64,000 nucleotides of DNA from assembly GCA_965224095.1 (NCBI GenBank), contig OZ245039.1, positions 2,604,001-2,668,000 on the forward strand, given 5' to 3'. Positions within the stretch are counted from its first letter, which is position 1; each line of letters begins with the position of its first letter. The DNA is from JBPEWY01 sp965224095. Its GTDB lineage: Bacteria > Bacteroidota > Bacteroidia > Flavobacteriales > Flavobacteriaceae. Made by a program: the position numbers and the translations under genes. Below are positions 9,591 through 18,030 of this stretch, piece by piece. Under the pieces are notes generated by a model that worked only from the letters and a program-made list of their open reading frames with translations, had not been told where the DNA came from and ran no database searches.

Positions 9591-9622
9591 TTAATTAATA
9601 TTTATCATAATCAGGATTTAAA

Positions 9623-12022
9623 ATGCGTATTTATATTATGCTGGTGCTGCTATTTTGCGGTACTACAGCTATTTCACAACATTGTAATAACACACTTTCA
9701 GGAAATGTAATAGACCTTCATGACGGTTCGGTACTCGCCGGGGCTACCCTTATTATTGCGGGTACCGAGCAGGCCGTGATGACCGATGAGGATGGGAACT
9801 ATACCTTTACCGGTTTGTGTAACCAGCGCTATGCCATTCAGGTATCGCACCCCTTTTGCGTAACCCGGGGGTTTAAGGTAAGAGTATCTGGCAATACCGT
9901 TAAGAACTTTCGGCTGGAGCACCATCTCGAGGAACTAAACGAGGTTACGGTACAGGGAAAAGCCTATGGAGACAAATCCAAAAGCATGCGTGAAAGCGAG
10001 ATTGCAACGGATGAGTTGGAGCGCTATCAAAGCGGTTCCCTGGGGGATGCTTTAAACAGTTTGCCGGGAGTTTCCTCATTAAATACCGGGAATGCCGTGG
10101 TAAAGCCCCTGATCAATGGTTTGCACAGCAGCCGGGTGGTGGTTATTAACAACGGGGTGCGTATGGAGGACCAGGAATGGGGAGCCGAACATGCACCTTC
10201 CATAGATATCAATACCGCCGGAAATATAACCCTTATTAAAGGGGCAGGTGCTTTGCAGTATGGCGGTAATGCGGTGGGCGGGGTTATTATTGCGGAAGCC
10301 CCTAAAGTGCAGTTAAAAGACAGTCTGTATGGAAAAACACTGTTAACGGCGGCTTCCAACGGTCGCGGGGGAACACTGAGTTCTCAGCTTACCAAAAGCT
10401 ACCACAACGGGTGGTACGGAACCGTACAGGGAACCCTAAAGCGTTTTGGCGATTTTGAGGCAGCCGATTATGTGCTGAGCAATACAGGAGTTTTTGAGCG
10501 GAATGCTTCCCTCCGGATAGGCCTTAACCAGTATAAATATGGTTTGGAAGGGTATTACACGCTTTATAAATCGGAATTCGGGATCCTGCGGGCCTCGCAT
10601 TTAGGGGGTGCTCAGGATCAGGTCCGGGCCAATCAAAGTGATCGCCCCCTGATCATCAATGATTTTACCTATAACATAGACGCACCCAAACAGGAAGTTA
10701 CGCATCACCTGTTTCGCCTTAAAGGTTTTATGCGCATCAAAGAACTGGGAAAACTTAGCCTGCAATACGATTTTCAGGATAACAACCGCCTGGAATTCGA
10801 TATCAGACGGGGAGACGACCGCAATAATGCCTCGCTCGATCTGGAGCTAAAAACACATACGCTTCTTCTGGATCTGGATACTCAGGCTTCTGAAAACCTT
10901 AATCTCAAAGCAGGCATCATGGGGAAATACCAGAATAACTTTGCCGATCCCGATACCGGAGTCCGCAGACTGATTCCTGATTATGATAAATATGATCTGG
11001 GCCTCTATGCCATTGCAGATTACCGCTTGAATGACCAATGGTTGCTGGAAGCAGGTGGCAGGTTTGATTATACCTTTATGGATGTTTTTAAATTTTACCG
11101 TACCTCTTTTTGGGAGCAACGAAATTACGGCGATCTCTTTCCGGAGATTGTAGTGGAAGAGTTGGATAATCAGGTGTTGACAAACCCCGAGTTGAAATTT
11201 TACAATCCCTCGGCAACTGCGGGGGTAACCTATAGTCTGGGAGCGCATAGCACCGTATTTTTTAATTATTCCCTGGCCTCCAGGGCTCCTAATCCGTCCG
11301 AACTATTCAGTGAAGGGCTGCACCATTCGGCATCCAGAATAGAGTATGGCGATCTGCGTTTCGATTCGGAATGGTCTCATAAATTCTCACTGACATTTGA
11401 GCGGAAAGGAGATAGGTTTCGTTTTTCGGTAAATCCGTATATCAATACCATACAGGATTTTATAGTAATAGAACCCGTCGGGATTCAGCAAACCATACGA
11501 GGTAATTTTCAGGTATGGGAATACCGCCAAACGCGTGCACAGCTACTCGGCGCTGATATAGATGCATCGTATGCCTTAAACAATAATATTCATCTGAAGC
11601 ATCAGCTTGCGCTGGTAAAAGGATATGACCGCTCGCGAGACAGAGACCTGATTCATATGCCTCCTGTAAATACCCAAAACGAAATTGTATATCAAAATGA
11701 GAGGTATCATAACCTGCGACTGGCTTTACAGAGCAATTATACGTTTCGGCAGAATGATTTCCCAGATAATAATTTTGAAGTCTTTATTCCCGAAACCGGA
11801 AGTAGTGAAATAGTAGATGTAAGCACACCGCCCGGAGCCTATCATTTATTAAATTTTGATGCAGAGATTGACGTTAAACTCAATCCGAAATCAACCCTCA
11901 GATTAGGGGTTGGTATCAATAATATTTTTAATACCTCGTATAGAAATTATCTGAATCGCCTGCGTTTATATGCAGACGATTCGGGGAGAAATTTTTTAAT
12001 CAGAATGAAAATCAATTATTAA
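9623..12022 (+). CDS. TonB-dependent outer membrane receptor, probably for a metal or metal complex
   Basis: 799 aa. Signal peptide (residues 1-18), a CarboxypepD_reg-like beta-sandwich (about 22-105, 'NVIDLHDGSVLAGATLIIAG'), a plug domain (about 115-225, with 'LNSLPGVSSLNTGNAV' and 'SIDINTAGNITLIKGAGALQ'), then a 22-strand type beta-barrel ending in 'FLIRMKINY' with a C-terminal aromatic residue. This is not the SusC subfamily: it is shorter and has no SusD partner. The neighbouring His/Cys-rich protein and lipoprotein suggest a metal substrate, as for ZnuD-like receptors, but the substrate is inferred. Confidence 0.88.
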   Translation: MRIYIMLVLLFCGTTAISQHCNNTLSGNVIDLHDGSVLAGATLIIAGTEQAVMTDEDGNYTFTGLCNQRYAIQVSHPFCVTRGFKVRVSGNTVKNFRLEHHLEELNEVTVQGKAYGDKSKSMRESEIATDELERYQSGSLGDALNSLPGVSSLNTGNAVVKPLINGLHSSRVVVINNGVRMEDQEWGAEHAPSIDINTAGNITLIKGAGALQYGGNAVGGVIIAEAPKVQLKDSLYGKTLLTAASNGRGGTLSSQLTKSYHNGWYGTVQGTLKRFGDFEAADYVLSNTGVFERNASLRIGLNQYKYGLEGYYTLYKSEFGILRASHLGGAQDQVRANQSDRPLIINDFTYNIDAPKQEVTHHLFRLKGFMRIKELGKLSLQYDFQDNNRLEFDIRRGDDRNNASLDLELKTHTLLLDLDTQASENLNLKAGIMGKYQNNFADPDTGVRRLIPDYDKYDLGLYAIADYRLNDQWLLEAGGRFDYTFMDVFKFYRTSFWEQRNYGDLFPEIVVEELDNQVLTNPELKFYNPSATAGVTYSLGAHSTVFFNYSLASRAPNPSELFSEGLHHSASRIEYGDLRFDSEWSHKFSLTFERKGDRFRFSVNPYINTIQDFIVIEPVGIQQTIRGNFQVWEYRQTRAQLLGADIDASYALNNNIHLKHQLALVKGYDRSRDRDLIHMPPVNTQNEIVYQNERYHNLRLALQSNYTFRQNDFPDNNFEVFIPETGSSEIVDVSTPPGAYHLLNFDAEIDVKLNPKSTLRLGVGINNIFNTSYRNYLNRLRLYADDSGRNFLIRMKINY

Positions 12023-12034
12023 AAACAAAAAACA

Positions 12035-12589
12035 ATGAAAAAATTTAAATTTTTAAGTCTTATAGTAAGTAGCGCCATTTTTTTTGTGGCATGTTCAAAC
12101 GACGACGACACACCCGAGCCGGTAAATGAAGAAGAAGTAATTACCACTTTAACCGTGACCTTAACACCACAGGGGGGAGGAACTGCAATTACCTTACAAA
12201 CCCGGGACCTGGATGGAGAGGGTCCAAATGCTCCGGTGATAACCGTGTCGGATAATCTGGCAGCCGGTACTACCTATGACGGAACCATTGTATTGCTCAA
12301 TGAAACCGAAAGTCCGGCGGAAAATATTACGGAAGAAGTAGAAGCGGAAGACGACGAACACCAGTTTTTCTTTACCGTTGAATCAGGATTGGATATTACT
12401 ACGGACTACAGCAATTTTGATGGAGACGGAAATCCCTTAGGTACCGAATTCACACTGTCTGCAGGTGCAGCCAGTTCAGGAACATTTACGGTAACCTTAC
12501 GACACCAACCTACCAAGCCCAATACGGGGCTGGCAGATGCAGGTGGAGAAACCGATATATCGGCTTCCTTTGATGTGGTAGTCCAGTAA
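12035..12589 (+). CDS. Secreted lipoprotein, partner of the TonB receptor
   Basis: 184 aa. A signal peptide with lipobox 'FVACS' (Cys about residue 20) is followed by an acidic linker (SNDDDTPEPVNEEE) typical of Bacteroidetes surface lipoproteins. The rest is beta-rich with acidic patches such as 'EEVEAEDDEHQFFF' and repeated 'DGDGN'-like loops. Related proteins are called 'type 1 periplasmic binding fold superfamily protein' in databases (recall, low information). It starts 12 nt after the receptor and is followed by a terminator, so it closes this operon. A substrate-capture role for the receptor is plausible. Confidence 0.75.
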   Translation: MKKFKFLSLIVSSAIFFVACSNDDDTPEPVNEEEVITTLTVTLTPQGGGTAITLQTRDLDGEGPNAPVITVSDNLAAGTTYDGTIVLLNETESPAENITEEVEAEDDEHQFFFTVESGLDITTDYSNFDGDGNPLGTEFTLSAGAASSGTFTVTLRHQPTKPNTGLADAGGETDISASFDVVVQ

Positions 12590-12636
12590 CGAAAGTATAT
12601 AATTACCATTTTTTATAGTGTTTAATTTTTGTTTGA

Positions 12637-12668
12637 CCCCTTACAGCTTTGACTGTAGGGGGTTTTTT
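12637..12668 (+). terminator. Rho-independent terminator after the receptor operon
   Basis: The 10-bp arms CCCCTTACAG and CTGTAGGGGG pair (one G-T pair) around a CTTTGA loop and are followed at once by TTTTTT. It lies 47 nt after the lipoprotein stop codon. Confidence 0.85.
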
Positions 12669-12965
12669 GTATTTAGAGACCATGACTCCTTTTTATACCC
12701 TTGTCTTTATCCTGAAGAATTAAGAATATAATTATCCGATTCAACGAATCAACGGTTCACTCAACAATCAGAAATTAGGAATTAGAAATCAGAAACTGGA
12801 AATTATACTTCCCTTAACAGTATGAATCCTGATTTTTAGTAACTTTAAAGAATTCAGTATATCTTGATTTTTTTTTGGTTCGTTTTTTATCAGGAAAAAA
12901 ATGAAGGGGAACATTGTTTTTGTCTTGTACATTCAATAATCATATATAACTAACTAAACAATATC
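12669..12965. repeat. Intergenic region with a heptamer tract before the Mo hydroxylase operon
   Basis: No gene seen. It contains CCGATTCAACGAATC at 12737-12751, shared with the region near 9047, then a heptamer tract at about 12767-12802 (AATCAGA, AATTAGG, AATTAGA units). The promoter of the downstream operon should lie between 12810 and 12950, but no clear TTTG / TAnnTTTG pair was found. Confidence 0.6.
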
Positions 12966-13427
12966 ATGCCAACGTATCAACTCAACATCAACGGGCAAGT
13001 ACATTCGGTAGAGGCCGATGTAGATACGCCCCTCCTCTGGGTATTGCGCGACCAGGCCAATCTGGTAGGCACCAAATACGGCTGCGGAATCGGTCAGTGC
13101 GGGGCCTGTACCGTCCATATCGACGGGAATGCCACCCGGAGCTGTATGCTGCAGGTATCCCAGTTACAGGGAGTAAAGATCACTACTATTGAAGGCCTTT
13201 CGGAAAACGGAACTCATCCGGTGCAGCAGGCCTGGAAAGATATCGATGTGCCTCAGTGTGGCTACTGCCAGGCAGGGCAGATCATGACGGCGGCTTCTTT
13301 TTTAGACAAGAATCCCAATCCCTCTACCGAGGATATCCGCAATGCCATGCACGGCAATATCTGTCGCTGTGCCTCCTATAACAGCATTGAAAAAGCGGTA
13401 CAGCAGGCCGCCGATAAACTCAGTTAA
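12966..13427 (+). CDS. 2Fe-2S subunit of a xanthine dehydrogenase-family molybdenum hydroxylase (IorA-like)
   Basis: 153 aa, the standard size for the small subunit of two-subunit, isoquinoline 1-oxidoreductase or aldehyde dehydrogenase type enzymes. The N-terminal plant-type ferredoxin domain carries 'YGCGIGQCGACTVHIDG' plus a further Cys (about residues 38-60). The C-terminal helical [2Fe-2S] domain carries 'CGYCQAGQIM' and 'NICRCASY' (about 99-140). It passes electrons from the Mo centre to an external acceptor. No FAD subunit is present, as in IorAB-type enzymes. It lies 16 nt before the large subunit. The substrate is unknown. Confidence 0.92.
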   Translation: MPTYQLNINGQVHSVEADVDTPLLWVLRDQANLVGTKYGCGIGQCGACTVHIDGNATRSCMLQVSQLQGVKITTIEGLSENGTHPVQQAWKDIDVPQCGYCQAGQIMTAASFLDKNPNPSTEDIRNAMHGNICRCASYNSIEKAVQQAADKLS

Positions 13428-13443
13428 CCGCTAAGCAAACACT

Positions 13444-15597
13444 ATGAAAACTCAAGATACACTCGCATTTAGCCGACGTTCCTTTTTAAAGACCTCGGCC
13501 CTGGCAGGAGGAGGGATGCTTATTGGCTTTAACCTCTTTCAGGCCTGTAAACCCAATGTAGAACCGCCGGTAAATCTGGCCGATTTAAACTATAACGATT
13601 TTAATGCCTTTATCAAGATTTCCGATGAGGGTAAGGTAACCATCTTTGCACCCAATCCGGAGATCGGACAGGGCGTAAAAACCTCCATGCCCATGCTGAT
13701 TGCGGAAGAGCTGGATGTAGCCTGGAAAGATGTACTGGTAGCCCAGGCACCGCTGAATACCGAACACTATACCCGGCAGGTAGCAGGAGGGAGCCAGAGC
13801 TTACGACAGGGTTGGGAACCCTTACGGCAAACCGGAGCTACGGCCCGGCAGATGCTGGTAAATGCCGCCGCTGCCAAATGGGGGGTGGATGCCTCCGAAT
13901 GTACTACCAAAGAAGGGGTGATCACCAATGCTAATGGAGATACCCTGCACTACGGAGAAGTGGTAAAGGAAGCAGCAGAGATGGAAGTACCGGAGAATGT
14001 GACTTTAAAAGACCCGAAAGATTTTACTATTATCGGAAAGGGTACTGCCAATGTGGATATCGACGGGATCATCACCGGAAAACCGCTGTTCGGACTGGAT
14101 TATAAAGCCGAGGGTATGGAATATGCCTGTGTGTTGCGTCCGCCCGCATTCGGGCAAAAACTGGAATCCTTTAATGACGCTCAGGCCCGTGCGGTAAATG
14201 GAGTAACCGATGTGATCCGCTTTGGAGATAAGATAGCCGTACTGGCCAACAATACCTGGGCGGCGATCAAAGGAAAACGAGCATTAACCGCCGAATGGAC
14301 ACAGGACAGTCCGGCAGAAAATACCGCACAACACGATGAGGAATTAAATAAGATCCTTAACGGTAACCAATTTGAAACCCTTAGAAAAGACGGCGATGTA
14401 AAAAAGGCCTTTGCAGAAGCCGATAAGATACTGGAACGCACTTACGAATCGCCTTTCCTACCCCATAATACATTGGAACCGATGAATTTCTATGCCGATG
14501 TAAAACCCGATAAGATCCATTTGGTAGGGCCTATCCAAAGACCAGCGATGTTCGCAGGCCGGGTTGCTGAACTTCTGGAGCGTGATCCTTCGGAGATCCA
14601 TCTGGAAATGACTCGTATGGGAGGAGGATTCGGGCGTCGCCTTTATGGGGATTTTGTAATGGAAGCAGCGGAGATCTCCAATCTGGCAAAAAAACCGGTA
14701 AAAGTAGTCTATACCCGGGAAGACGATATGAGTGCCGGGATATACAGGCCGGCCATTAAATATCGCATTGCAGCCTCCATCAAAGACGGAAAAGTTACTG
14801 GTTACCGCCTTAAGGAAGCCGCCATAAACCGAAATATGTATAATTTAATCCCGAATTTCTTTCCGGCAGGAGCCGTTGAAAATTACCAGGTAGATGTGGG
14901 GAGTTACCAAAGTAATATCACCACCGGAGCCTGGCGTGCACCTTATACCAATTTCCTGGCATCGGCAGAGCAGAGCTTCTTTGATGAGTTGGCCGAAGAG
15001 CTGGGGGTAGACCGCATTCAGTTGCATATGGATTTACTGGATCAGGTAAAGGGCACTACTGATGAGCGTATTCAGTATAATCCGGAGCGATTACAGGGAG
15101 TGATTAAACTGGCCGTGGAAAAATCGGATTGGGGTAATAAAACCGATGAGGTATACCAGGGCTTTGCGGTGTATTACTGCCATAATACCCATGTGGCTGA
15201 AGTAGCCGATATTGTCATGGTAAATAACTATCCGGTGGTTAAAAAGGTGACCTGTGTGGTTGACTGCGGGATCGTGGTGAATCCGCTGGGTGCTCAGAAT
15301 CAGGTAGTAGGCGGGGTAATCGATGGAATCGGACATATGATGTATGGCGATCTCACCTTTGAAAATGGAAAACCTTCATCTAATAATTTTAATAGCTATC
15401 AGCTTATCAGAATGGGACAAACCCCGAAGGTAGATGTACATTTTGTAAAGAGCGATGTAGCCCCTACCGGACTTGGGGAACCTACCTTACCGCCTGTGGG
15501 AGCAGCTGTTGCCAATGCTATTTATAAGGCTACCGGTCAGCGACTGACCAAACAGCCGTATATGAAGTATTTTGAGGTGAAAGAAATTATCGGTTAG
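13444..15597 (+). CDS. Tat-exported molybdopterin-binding subunit of the Mo hydroxylase (IorB-like)
   Basis: 717 aa. A twin-arginine signal 'SRRSFLKTSALAGGGMLIGF' at residues 10-29 sends the folded, cofactor-loaded enzyme, with its 2Fe-2S partner, to the periplasm. Conserved Mo-hydroxylase motifs include 'TRMGGGFGRRLYG' (about 390-402), 'VDCGIVVNPLGAQNQVVGG' (about 607-625) and 'GLGEPTLPPVGAAVANAIY' (about 678-696), whose Glu is the expected catalytic base. The family oxidises N-heterocycles or aldehydes; the substrate cannot be predicted. The neighbouring XdhC-like and MocA-like genes fit cytosine-dinucleotide cofactor supply. Confidence 0.92.
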   Translation: MKTQDTLAFSRRSFLKTSALAGGGMLIGFNLFQACKPNVEPPVNLADLNYNDFNAFIKISDEGKVTIFAPNPEIGQGVKTSMPMLIAEELDVAWKDVLVAQAPLNTEHYTRQVAGGSQSLRQGWEPLRQTGATARQMLVNAAAAKWGVDASECTTKEGVITNANGDTLHYGEVVKEAAEMEVPENVTLKDPKDFTIIGKGTANVDIDGIITGKPLFGLDYKAEGMEYACVLRPPAFGQKLESFNDAQARAVNGVTDVIRFGDKIAVLANNTWAAIKGKRALTAEWTQDSPAENTAQHDEELNKILNGNQFETLRKDGDVKKAFAEADKILERTYESPFLPHNTLEPMNFYADVKPDKIHLVGPIQRPAMFAGRVAELLERDPSEIHLEMTRMGGGFGRRLYGDFVMEAAEISNLAKKPVKVVYTREDDMSAGIYRPAIKYRIAASIKDGKVTGYRLKEAAINRNMYNLIPNFFPAGAVENYQVDVGSYQSNITTGAWRAPYTNFLASAEQSFFDELAEELGVDRIQLHMDLLDQVKGTTDERIQYNPERLQGVIKLAVEKSDWGNKTDEVYQGFAVYYCHNTHVAEVADIVMVNNYPVVKKVTCVVDCGIVVNPLGAQNQVVGGVIDGIGHMMYGDLTFENGKPSSNNFNSYQLIRMGQTPKVDVHFVKSDVAPTGLGEPTLPPVGAAVANAIYKATGQRLTKQPYMKYFEVKEIIG

Positions 15598-15690
15598 CCG
15601 ATAATTTCTTTATTTCTAATTCCGGGTTTCTAATTTCTAATCGGTGGAATGGGAAAATCAGGAATTCAAAGTACAATATAGAATAGTTGA

Positions 15691-15736
15691 ACAATAATTA
15701 AATAATACTGTTCATTTTCTTTACTTGTCTAATGAA
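15691..15736 (+). repeat. Dispersed repeat shared between units U1 and U2 (copy in U1)
   Basis: The string ACAATAATTAAATA and then GTTCATTTTCTTT aligns with 17824-17870 (ACAATTATTAAATA, then GTTCATTTTCTTT), in the same orientation. It links the cores of the two inverted-repeat units. Confidence 0.65.
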
Positions 15737-15879
15737 ATACAAAGCATTCATGAATACTTTAATATAAAATAATGATGACATGAATAAACGAAACAAAGAA
15801 AAAGACGCTTTTCAGAGTTATTTTTAGCCTTAGGCTAAAACCGGAAATCAAAACCTGGCCAAAACGGCTGTACCGTTTC

Positions 15880-15960
15880 GGTACCATTCCAGGCTTTTGC
15901 TTCCTATACTGTTGAAAAGATAGGGTGCTAATAAACGTAAAGTACATGATTAACAGGTTT
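15880..15960 (+). repeat. Dispersed repeat, copy 1 (about 80 nt)
   Basis: It starts GGTACCATTCCAGGCTTTTG and ends near GTACATGATTAACAGGTTT, followed by a heptamer tract. Copy 2 is at 19789-19870 in the same orientation and is also followed by a heptamer tract. The two are clearly alignable with scattered substitutions. Confidence 0.75.
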
Positions 15961-16009
15961 ATAAATAATCAGAAATCAGAAATCAGAAATGCGGAATTAG
16001 AAATTAGAA

Positions 16010-17032
16010 ATGACATATGAATTTAAAAACATAGTCAATGCTTATAAAAAGGCAAAAGCCAAAGGCCTGCAAACGGTACTGGCCACGGTAGTAGATCTGG
16101 ACGGGTCTTCGTATCGCAAGCCCGGAGTGCAGATGCTGATCCTGGAAAACGGACAAATGATTGGGGCCGTTAGCGGAGGCTGTGTGGAAAAAGATATCGT
16201 TCGTCAGTCGCAAGCCGTTTTTAAAGAAGGAGAAGCCAGGATGATGCAGTATGACGGCCGTTACCGACTGGGATGCGAAGGCATTTTATATATACTGCTG
16301 GAGCCCTTTAATCCGAATAAAGAATTTTTAACCATGCTGGGGCAATTTCTGGAAACCCGTCAACCGTTTTCCATGGTTTCACGTTATCGCCGGGAAGAAG
16401 GAGTCCATAAAAATTTAGGATCTCACGTACTGTTTGGAAAAGAGAAATTCAGGCTAAACCAACAGTTAAACGGATTTAAGGTAACAACGGATTCCTTATC
16501 CGATTTTACACAGGAATTCCCGCCCTGTTTTAGGCTGATGATCTTTGGAGCCGAACACGATGCCGTACAACTCTGTAAATTTGCCGCACTGACCGGCTGG
16601 GAGGTAAGCGTAATAGCTCCGCCCAAAGAATCAAAAACCATAGAACACTTTCCAGGCGCCACCGCCTTTTTAGCTTCCGATCCGGAAGGAATAGATATTC
16701 AGGCCATCGATACCCAAACGGCGGTAATGCTGATGAGTCATAATTTTGCCATCGATTTAAAGTATCTGATTGCTTTAAAAGATACCCACCCTGCCTATCT
16801 GGGGCTGTTGGGCCCGGCTCACCGGCGGGAGAAGCTGTTGGGGCAGTTATTGGAGTTTGCACCGGAGGTATCGGATGCATTTTTAGATCAGATCCACGGT
16901 CCGGCCGGATTAAATATTGGAGCGGAAACCCCCCATGAAATTGCGGTAGCAATTTTGGCGGAGATCCTGTCGGTTATTCGCGTACAGCAACCCATGTCAT
17001 TAAAAGAAAAGAAAGGTGGCATTCATGCCTGA
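16010..17032 (+). CDS. XdhC/CoxF-family molybdenum hydroxylase maturation protein
   Basis: 340 aa, cytoplasmic. The N-terminal XdhC_CoxI domain has 'VVDLDGSSYRKPGVQML' and 'GAVSGGCVEKDIV' (about residues 26-66). The C-terminal Rossmann-like XdhC_C domain has 'LMIFGAEHDAVQLCKFAALT' (about 177-196). Such proteins sulfurate Moco and insert it into Mo hydroxylases, so the target is surely the IorAB-like enzyme upstream. The start codon directly abuts a heptamer tract, so no Shine-Dalgarno site can be seen. It overlaps the next gene by 8 nt (from ATG 17025). Confidence 0.9.
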   Translation: MTYEFKNIVNAYKKAKAKGLQTVLATVVDLDGSSYRKPGVQMLILENGQMIGAVSGGCVEKDIVRQSQAVFKEGEARMMQYDGRYRLGCEGILYILLEPFNPNKEFLTMLGQFLETRQPFSMVSRYRREEGVHKNLGSHVLFGKEKFRLNQQLNGFKVTTDSLSDFTQEFPPCFRLMIFGAEHDAVQLCKFAALTGWEVSVIAPPKESKTIEHFPGATAFLASDPEGIDIQAIDTQTAVMLMSHNFAIDLKYLIALKDTHPAYLGLLGPAHRREKLLGQLLEFAPEVSDAFLDQIHGPAGLNIGAETPHEIAVAILAEILSVIRVQQPMSLKEKKGGIHA

Positions 17033-17627
17033 TATAACAATCCTGATCCCCGCCGCCGGTGGTTCCCGCCGTATGGGGGTCCCCAAACAGCTACTCCCCT
17101 GGGGCGATACCACGCTTTTAGGGCATGCCATAGAAACTGCTCGTAATGTAAAAGGTGCCGACACCCTGGTGGTTCTGGGCGCTCGTGATACCCATATTCA
17201 AAAGGAAATAGACGCGTATCTCGTACCCACTGTAATTAACCGGCAATGGCAGCACGGATTGGGAACCTCTATCGCCCTGGGAATACAATATATTGTGGAA
17301 AATGCATCGGAAACCCGGGGAGTACTGATCTTTTTGGCCGATCAGCCCTTTGTTAGTACGGCGTATCTGGAGCAGCTTATCAAAAAATTCAAATCCGGAA
17401 AGCAACAGATTATTACCACCGCATACAGCTCTGAAAAGATGGGTGTTCCCGCCCTGTTTGACGCCTGTTATTTTAAAGAACTAAGTGAACTTACAGGCGA
17501 TAAAGGGGCAAAAGCGGTGATCGATTCACATTCGGAAAAAGTAATAAAAATGGATACGGAGGTAGACCTCAGGGATATTGATACTTTAGCCGTGTATAAG
17601 GAGTTGTATAAGGAGGTTTTTGGGTGA
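17025..17627 (+). CDS. MocA-like molybdenum cofactor cytidylyltransferase
   Basis: 200 aa from ATG 17025; an in-frame GTG at 17016 is possible but less likely. It is an NTP-transferase with the N-terminal loop 'LIPAAGGSRRMGVPKQLLPW' (about residues 6-25) and the metal-site 'FLADQPFV' (about 104-111). Family members attach CMP (MocA) or GMP to molybdopterin. The operon with an XdhC-like protein and a Mo hydroxylase favours MocA, which makes molybdopterin cytosine dinucleotide; the separate mobA at 42752-43336 would serve NapA. It overlaps the XdhC-like gene. Confidence 0.85.
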   Translation: MPDITILIPAAGGSRRMGVPKQLLPWGDTTLLGHAIETARNVKGADTLVVLGARDTHIQKEIDAYLVPTVINRQWQHGLGTSIALGIQYIVENASETRGVLIFLADQPFVSTAYLEQLIKKFKSGKQQIITTAYSSEKMGVPALFDACYFKELSELTGDKGAKAVIDSHSEKVIKMDTEVDLRDIDTLAVYKELYKEVFG

Positions 17628-17638
17628 TGTGATTATAT

Positions 17639-17938
17639 ATTTCTCATTCCGAATTTCTAATTTCTGATTCTTTTTAATAAACCGGTTAAGAACTAACCGA
17701 AAACTATCGGCCTGTAAATTCTTTCCGGAGCTTCGGGAATTCTTAACGGAAATGTTGTGTTATACTGCGTAAAAAAACTGGCATTGACGGCGGTAGAAAT
17801 CCAAATATGAATACCGGAAGCTTTACAATTATTAAATACATCCGTTCATTTTCTTTGCTCGTTCAAAGAACAGCTTGAAAATCAGAAATCCGGAATCAGA
17901 AATCCGGAATCAGAAATTAGAAATTCGGAATTAGAAAT
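17639..17938. mobile_element. Non-coding MITE-like unit U2 with 32-bp terminal inverted repeats
   Basis: The left end 17639-17670 and right end 17907-17938 are inverted copies of each other at 31 of 32 positions. Both are built of heptamers (TTTCTAA / AATTAGA, AATCAGA, AATTCGG). The core of 236 bp (17671-17906) has no gene. It contains the segment 17824-17870, shared with 15691-15736 of unit U1, further heptamers at 17880-17906 and small hairpins (CCGA near 17698 with TCGG). The whole intergenic gap 17628-18030 contains nothing else convincing. No flanking target duplication could be confirmed because the ends are repetitive. Confidence 0.6.
17824..17870 (+). repeat. Dispersed repeat shared between units U1 and U2 (copy in U2)
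   Basis: Second copy of the segment at 15691-15736; it contains GTTCATTTTCTTTGCTCG and ends near TTCAAAGAA. Confidence 0.65.
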
Positions 17939-18030
17939 TATCCCTAAGAAACCGTATCTTTATAATTCTCCCGATCCTTTAATTATCAGTTAACAAAAAA
18001 CCTTTACGGGGTTTAAATACGTTGTTGATT

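Larger units (their letters stand above)
15598..16009. mobile_element. Non-coding unit with inverted heptamer-repeat ends (MITE-like, unit U1 about 15612-16004)
   Basis: About 410 bp without a gene. The left end 15612-15641 matches the reverse complement of 15975-16004 at 26 of 30 positions; both are heptamer units (TTTCTAA / AATTAGA) with one CCGGG/GCGG unit in register. The core holds a hairpin (TTTTAGCC TTA GGCTAAAA, about 15823-15841), a segment at 15691-15736 that recurs at 17824-17870, and a segment at 15880-15960 that recurs at 19789-19870. The right tract runs into the XdhC start codon. A 62-residue open frame on the minus strand has no gene-like features. Confidence 0.55.

Noticed and set aside
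10847..11248. 133-residue minus-strand open frame inside the TonB receptor
   Set aside because: Antisense shadow of a well-supported receptor gene; no independent features.
15759..15947. 62-residue open frame on the minus strand within unit U1
   Set aside because: It crosses a hairpin and a dispersed repeat copy, has no recognisable domain, and the second copy of the repeat does not preserve it.
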